Assembly: GCA_030686995.1 (NCBI GenBank)
Contig: CM060696.1
Location: forward strand, 116,644,449 to 116,708,448
Direction: 5' to 3'
DNA from: Artemisia argyi
Taxonomy: Eukaryota; Streptophyta; Magnoliopsida; Asterales; Asteraceae
Length of the DNA: 64,000 nucleotides
A model generated the notes under the pieces. That model did not search any database. It had not been told where the DNA came from and saw only the letters and a list, made by a program, of their open reading frames with translations. The translations under genes were made by a program, and so were the position numbers. Position 1 is the stretch's first letter. Every line of letters starts with the position of its first letter. This document shows positions 59,119-64,000 of the stretch, piece after piece.

Positions 59119-59317
59119 ATGTTGTTGTTTTTAAATAATATGTATAACGTTGTCGTTTAATTTAATAATAACAGTTTTTGTTGCAGTTATTTAACGTGCT
59201 ATTATACAAACAAAATAATTATACAAAACATTATACATATACAAAACATTATTAAACACAAAATATACAAAATATTATACATATACAATACATTTACTTT
59301 AAACATAACACACAAAA

Positions 59318-59318
<1 letters not shown>

Positions 59319-59354
<36 letters not shown>
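59319..59354. repeat. Poly(A) run, 36 bases
   Basis: A run near the right end of MULE B, at the same relative place as 53188-53232 in element A. Confidence 0.9.
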
Positions 59355-59356
<2 letters not shown>

Positions 59357-59800
59357 GCGCTAAACGACAAAATAGGGGAAAAGTCAAAAAAATATACTAG
59401 TATATAAAAAGTACCCCTATGTATTTAGAGAAGGTTAATCTAACCAAATAACCCCGTTATTTTAACCCATCCCTTTCCAATAAAACTTCTTTTTATAAAT
59501 TAACGTACGGACTGTCACGTTTTGCGCCATTATGTTTTTATGATTAGAACTCTTTAGTCTTTACTTATGTACAAATAGATATGTAATCAGTAAATGTTAC
59601 TGTATAATTTATGTTGAACCTAATTAAAATGATCTAAATAATGTAACTCTTTTATCTACAATGAAACAAACATACTCATTTAGGCGAAGGCTGTAAACGA
59701 CTGATTTGTTTTTTTTTTATTTTTATTATGTGTTTTGTATGCAAACCCTCGTGACTGTTTTCATTAAATCGTCAATCATCTGGATTCAGTTAGTGATGAA

Positions 59801-60005
59801 CAGGGGCGAAGCTTCATAGGGGCCGGGGGGCGCCCGACCCCCCGAAATTTTTTTTGCGATGTAGGGGGTATATAGTTTTCGTGTAGAAAAATTTCGGTAT
59901 ATTCGGTTTCGACCCTCAAAAATTTCGGTATACCTGAAATATAGCCTTATGAAAAAAAAAATTAGATCCCGACCCCCCACTTACAAAATCCAAGCTTCGC
60001 CACTG
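59801..60005. mobile_element. hAT-type MITE, 205 bp
   Basis: Ends CAGGGGCGAAGCTTCA and AAGCTTCGCCACTG are inverted repeats, with a perfect 8-bp flanking duplication GTGATGAA (59793-59800 and 60006-60013). The inside shares TTTCGGTATATTCGGTTTCG and GATCCCGACCCCCCACT with the element at 26045-26417. Confidence 0.92.
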
Positions 60006-60013
60006 GTGATGAA

Positions 60014-61595
60014 TAAATCCCTATCGACTATCACGACTAAATAACTTTCTAAATTAAGTCAATTAAATCGATCAAACAATATCTAAGTTCTTTTAGATCA
60101 CAACACCAGTTTATAACCTGATCGATCAACCATACGAGATCGAAGGACATATACATGCACATATAGCTATACTAGTCTAAATAAATTTACAAAAAGGAGT
60201 CATAAGAAATTTATATTATGCTTAACAAAGTCAAATAAATCTATCTTCTATCATACTATTAACCTCTTAATGACTCGATATTTTCGTGTGGAATTAAAAC
60301 TTTTAGGTGAATAGGCACTACAAATTGAAAGCAGTCCATGCAAGAAGTCGACAAAAGGGCCAAAGCTATTCACCACGTTTATTCGAATTTTCTTTTTTCT
60401 TCTTGTGGTGGGTGTGGCAGATTTCATTAATCTATGCTCTAACGCTCTTTTATTTTAAGATTTTTATGTTTAATTCTAATGATTAATATTCGATAGCAAA
60501 AAGTAGTAGGTACTTAATTTTAGTCATATAATATAGAAAGTTCCCTTTTTTCATAGTTTATGTTTATGGTGTGTTTTAAAATTGCTATATATTGTCTTTT
60601 TTTTAACCATGGTTTTCGATTTTTTTTGCCGACTAATCCACAAGGATTAAACTCACCGCCACGCAAACTCAAACTAGGTAAAACGCTCACTTCCAGATAC
60701 AAATACAAATACATGAAAAGGATAATCAGATGCAGATAGGTAAGAAAAAAAAATGCAATTATATATAAGGGGATTTTATAAGAACCATGTAGGGAGGATT
60801 TTCAATGATTTGAAAACTCCGGGCGGTTGTACCATATGCTTCGCGATTTGTACAAAATAACATGAAATTTGCATAGGTATACTAATAACTTAAAATCAGA
60901 TTTTTAGCAATATGGTAGCATGTCACGTCTTATCTCTCATTGGTTTTATGAATGTTATCGTGTGACATCTTGTGGACACCACTATCTTTCATGTGATTAG
61001 AGGATCTGTATCCGTCTACTGTATCACTTTAGGTTGTGCTTCTAATAAGTTTTTTCTCGTCATACTAAATTGGTTGCGTTTTCTTTGAAAATATTGGAGT
61101 TACAGTTTGTTCCATTTGTTATAATTCTTTCAACATAGATTATGCATCAAAGTTCTCTTTACTTCAGAGTTACTCAAATTGTATCTTATTAGTATTACAC
61201 AAAGTTCTTTTGTAAGCAAAATTGTAGTAGGCAATTCTTCGATCTCCAAAAATCTCTCAACTCCAACATCTATTGATGCTTCTCAAACCGTCCCTCCGCC
61301 AGCCCCCCACGTACAAATTTTCAATATCAACGGGTTCGTTAAAGTCTGGTCCCCGCGTACAATTTTATAATATCAACGCTTTCATTAGGATTTTTTATTT
61401 TTTTTATTATTTTATTTTTAAGGTCGGCATTATATTAAAACTAGAAAAAGCTAGAAACTTACAAAGAAGAGTAGTAGCTATAGGGTTTTGCAACCAACCT
61501 ACCCCAACTAAGTTTAAAATTAGGATTTCTTGAAGAAATCACAAATAAGATTGATTGAGAAAAAACATTATCCCAAATCATCGCCTTCCTTTATG
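60014..61595. other. Intergenic, AT-rich, no gene found
   Basis: No supported coding region. It contains a possible SINE 3' end on the minus strand at about 60595-60720 (GTGGATTAGTCGG followed by CCATGGTT and an A-rich tail). The rest is unrecognised. Confidence 0.45.
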
Positions 61596-61621
61596 GGGGG
61601 GGGGGGGGGGGGGGGGGGGGG
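61596..61621. repeat. Poly(G) run, 26 bases
   Basis: Uninterrupted G run, directly abutting the first unit of the 221-bp tandem duplication. Confidence 0.9.
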
Positions 61622-62068
61622 TTCAAAAACTCTATATGGACCATAAAAGAATCCCTCGCACACCTTCAAGAAAAACTTGAACATTCTTCAAAAAAAAAAA
61701 GCTTCCGTTAAGGTTTGGCTTCGAACATCGGATCTTTATGCACGACGGTGTTACAAGTTGCAACAATGTCAATATGGTTTTGAACTGTATATTCACTATA
61801 TTGTACTTGGCCTTGTTGGTTGGAAGTTGTTTCAAGTCATGATTCAAAAACTCTATATGGACCATAAAAGAATCCCTCGCACACCTTCAAGAAAAACTTG
61901 AACATTCTTCAAAAAAAAAAGCTTCCGTTAAGGTTTGGCTTCGAACATCGGATCTTTATGCACGACGGTGTTACAAGTTGCAACAATGTCAAAATGGTTT
62001 TGAACTGTATATTCACTATATTGTACTTGGCCTTGTTGGTTGGAAGTTGTTTCAAGTCATGATTCAAA
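61622..62068. repeat. Tandem duplication, 2 x 221 bp
   Basis: 61622-61842 is repeated as 61843-62063, followed by six bases of a third unit. By eye the copies differ at one base (CAATATGG versus CAAAATGG). The near identity suggests a very recent duplication or an assembly artefact. Open frames on either strand through it show no known homology. Confidence 0.95.
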
Positions 62069-62410
62069 TGCATTGCTTTAGGATATTATTATAGGATACA
62101 TAGTTGCAAAAGTTGCCCACTTGCCCATAATCACATTATCTATGGTTTTACCTTTTTAGCACAAGTTTGCTCTTTTCACTATATCAAGCAAAGAAGCCCA
62201 TAACTCAGGAATCTACTCTCATTCCAAATATCATAAATGACCTACAAAAAAGGAAATCATAAAAATCATATTTTATATGATAGATTCAAAACTAAGAATT
62301 AGCTCAAATGTTGATGATACAAGTCACACTAAATCATATTTATATTTATATAAGTTTAAATGATAAGAACATTACACTTTCGATTAAAATAGATCCTAAC
62401 TAATCATTAA

Positions 62411-64000
62411 TCAATGCCAAGCTGATGCGACAGTGAGTGTCCGTCCCATCCACCCCAAACTAATCCCACCACCTTCTTCCTTCACAGTAAAACCCGGGTT
62501 GCCGCGGGTCACCGAGTTAACCTTATCGCCAAGTTGACTCATTACTTTTGGTTTAAACCCAGCCATACTCATTCTAACCCTCCATTTCCCAAACACTTCA
62601 CATCTTTCAACTCTGTCTCTCCCTTCACAAGCAACCGAGTTCATTATTTTACGACTCAGTCCCTCATCTATCTTGACTCGGTCAGATTGGTCCCTCCCAA
62701 TTGTTGCATCTAATGACTCCAACAATGCCAAATAATACCCACACGCTTGGCTCACGCGCGTCTCAAACGACGCCGTGTTACCGTTTAACTCCTGCTCGAC
62801 AACTGTCACTAAAGCGGGCGATAGCCCCTTCACGCGACGTAACACCTCGTCGCGTAAATTTTCCGTGGTTACACTTTCGTCGGGTAACCTGAACAACTTA
62901 AACGCAAAATTCACCACCAAAACTTCGTCGTTTTCCACGGCTAACGACGTCGTATCAATCTCCGATAATTTCAAATTTAGCACATTATACCAAAATGTAA
63001 CACCTAACTTATTAGCTAACGCTTTCAAATCATCACCAACAAGCTTCAATCTTTCAACACCCCCGTTACCAAAATCGGCCATAGTCGTGAGCTTTAGCGT
63101 AAAGGGTGTCTGAATATCATCTCCACGCGCCTCACGCGCTTCACGCGCTGCCGCAATCTCGTTAAGTAAATACACGTATTGCACGCCGTCACCGATATCG
63201 AAATCCAAAACATGAACTTTTTTACCAGCTTCAAGAATCGCGTTATTTGCCGCTATAAACCCGAGCTTAAAACAAGGCGACTTATCATAAAGCAACTGTG
63301 TAGACAAAATGTGATCTTTCCCGTTCAAATCCGACGTCGTTTTAGGTTCATTCACACTCATCCGTGTTTTTAGCGCGGTTGTTATATAAAAACACAACCT
63401 TTGTTCAGGAGTCCCACGCGCGTTAGAATACTGGCTAACGCGCGTGAGAATCTCTGACGCGATATCTTGCTTCCCGTCAGTAACAGCCCCGGCTGCTTCG
63501 GTTAATAGCTGGGTTATATTAACCGGGGCAACCGGAGACGCTGACGTGGAAGCACACGAAGACGAACTAGACGAAGTCGGAGAAGGCGACAAAATATTCT
63601 CCGCCTTCGTCAAAATAACCGGGGGAGGAGACATCATTTCGGACCACTCACTATTCGTAATACCCGAAACATCGTTTTCAACGTCTTCATCGTCCAATAA
63701 TAACTGTTTCTCCAATTCTTGTAGCTGTTTCATCATGTGGTTATTATTATTATTATTTTCAATATTCGTTACCAGCGCCTGTTGCTGTTGTTTAACAGGC
63801 GCTGGTAACGAATAACCACCCGCCCGAAGGGTATTTTGGTAAATATTGTTACCCATCATACCAAGATTATTATTATAGGTCTGCATGACAGGAACACCAT
63901 ACCTAGAAACATTCGACAAACCCGATGTTGTCGGAGATATCGAAAAATCCGCTAGATTATGACTATAAGACCTTGGTTTCACGTTTCTTAAATAAAAAGA
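62411..64000 (-). CDS. SCL8: GRAS transcription regulator, SCL8-like (5' partial)
   Basis: Scarecrow-like GRAS family nuclear regulator. The visible part is 529 codons on the minus strand without introns, ending at 62411. The frame is still open at the window edge (64000), so the N terminus lies outside. Arabidopsis SCL8 is about 640 residues. N-terminal part: Gln/Asn/Ser-rich, disordered. GRAS domain in order: LHRI (NITQLLTEAAGAVTDGKQDI), VHIID as VHVLDFDIGDGVQYV, LHRII (FWYNVLNLKLSEI), PFYRE region (LRDEVLRRVKGLSPALVTVV) and SAW (FGKWRVRMSMAGF; LGWMGRTLTVASAW). The conserved SAW end strongly resembles AtSCL8 as I remember it. No DELLA motif is in the visible part, so it is not a DELLA repressor by this evidence. 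The gene looks intact. Confidence 0.9.
   Translation of the reverse strand, partial: SFYLRNVKPRSYSHNLADFSISPTTSGLSNVSRYGVPVMQTYNNNLGMMGNNIYQNTLRAGGYSLPAPVKQQQQALVTNIENNNNNNHMMKQLQELEKQLLLDDEDVENDVSGITNSEWSEMMSPPPVILTKAENILSPSPTSSSSSSCASTSASPVAPVNITQLLTEAAGAVTDGKQDIASEILTRVSQYSNARGTPEQRLCFYITTALKTRMSVNEPKTTSDLNGKDHILSTQLLYDKSPCFKLGFIAANNAILEAGKKVHVLDFDIGDGVQYVYLLNEIAAAREAREARGDDIQTPFTLKLTTMADFGNGGVERLKLVGDDLKALANKLGVTFWYNVLNLKLSEIDTTSLAVENDEVLVVNFAFKLFRLPDESVTTENLRDEVLRRVKGLSPALVTVVEQELNGNTASFETRVSQACGYYLALLESLDATIGRDQSDRVKIDEGLSRKIMNSVACEGRDRVERCEVFGKWRVRMSMAGFKPKVMSQLGDKVNSVTRGNPGFTVKEEGGGISLGWMGRTLTVASAWH
63763..63814. repeat. Perfect 21-bp inverted repeat inside the GRAS gene
   Basis: Left arm 63763-63783 (TATTCGTTACCAGCGCCTGT plus T) and right arm 63794-63814 are exact reverse complements, separated by a 10-base loop (GCTGTTGTTT). 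In the protein it covers the SLPAPVKQQQQALVTNIE region in the disordered N-terminal part. The mRNA would form a strong hairpin here. Confidence 0.95.

Larger units (their letters stand above)
53367..59473 (+). mobile_element. MULE element B, 6,107 bp, FAR1-like transposase
   Basis: Flanked by a perfect 8-bp duplication TTTCCAAT (53359-53366 and 59474-59481). Left end GGGGACCCCTATAAGAACGG and right end (inverted) GGGATGGGTTAAAATAACGG are related, 12 of 20 by eye. Further inverted copies of both end types lie inside (54415, 54957 and 55012), so the left end is complex. The content from left to right is CACAAGTG-rich repeats, a repeated leader, a disrupted MULE transposase, a GRF zinc-finger fragment and an A run. 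Both element A and element B share AACCCTCCCTATGGG near the left end, which places them in one family. It is non-autonomous now. Confidence 0.75.

Noticed and set aside
54415..59473. MULE B starting at 54415
   Set aside because: The ends match well but no target duplication; starting at 53367 gives a perfect TTTCCAAT pair.

Overview
The window is plant nuclear DNA from a eudicot. It is AT-rich and holds intron-containing genes (GH28 polygalacturonase, PPPDE/DeSI-like peptidase, GRAS/SCL8-like regulator) separated by long transposon tracts. The mobile elements (chromoviruses with C-terminal chromodomains, a roughly 3.5-kb LTR of Tekay-like type, FAR1-like MULEs with GRF zinc fingers) would fit an Asteraceae genome. 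That family assignment is inference from memory only.

Layout. 1-6.9 kb: intergenic, with an (AT)n tract, a chromovirus fragment (1.25-1.5 kb) and a degraded P4-ATPase fragment. 7-16.1 kb: a chromovirus (Ty3/gypsy) whose reverse transcriptase is split at the catalytic Asp-Asp box by a 3,476-bp solo LTR with a 5-bp target duplication. 16.3-17.8 kb: SINE-like repeat, MITE and minisatellite. 17.97-20.4 kb: six-exon polygalacturonase gene (minus). 22.6-27.7 kb: four-exon PPPDE peptidase gene (minus), whose 3.6-kb first intron holds three MITE-type insertions. 28.1-28.8 kb: a short non-autonomous Helitron. 34.4-40.3 kb: complete Ty1/copia element. 40.8-46.3 kb: complete Ty3/gypsy chromovirus (minus). 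46.5-50.3 kb: MITEs. 50.3-51.8 kb: 5'-truncated LINE.

51.9-59.5 kb holds the most unusual content. Two Mutator-like (MULE) elements lie 60 bp apart, each with its own 8-bp target duplication. The first (1.4 kb) has no transposase but carries a spliced, intact GRF zinc-finger/coiled-coil gene and a coiled-coil ORF. The second (6.1 kb) carries a FAR1-like MULE transposase with the D, D and E residues still visible but two stop codons, followed by a 5'-truncated, about 97% identical copy of the same GRF gene. This suggests a MULE family with a GRF zinc-finger accessory gene. 59.8-62.1 kb: hAT MITE, SINE-like repeat, and a 221-bp tandem duplication next to a G-run. 62.4-64 kb: 3' part of an SCL8-like GRAS gene (minus), running off the window.

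The three host genes show no functional link to one another. All retroelement polyproteins here carry stops or frameshifts, so none looks autonomous. Everything was read by eye; no database search was possible.
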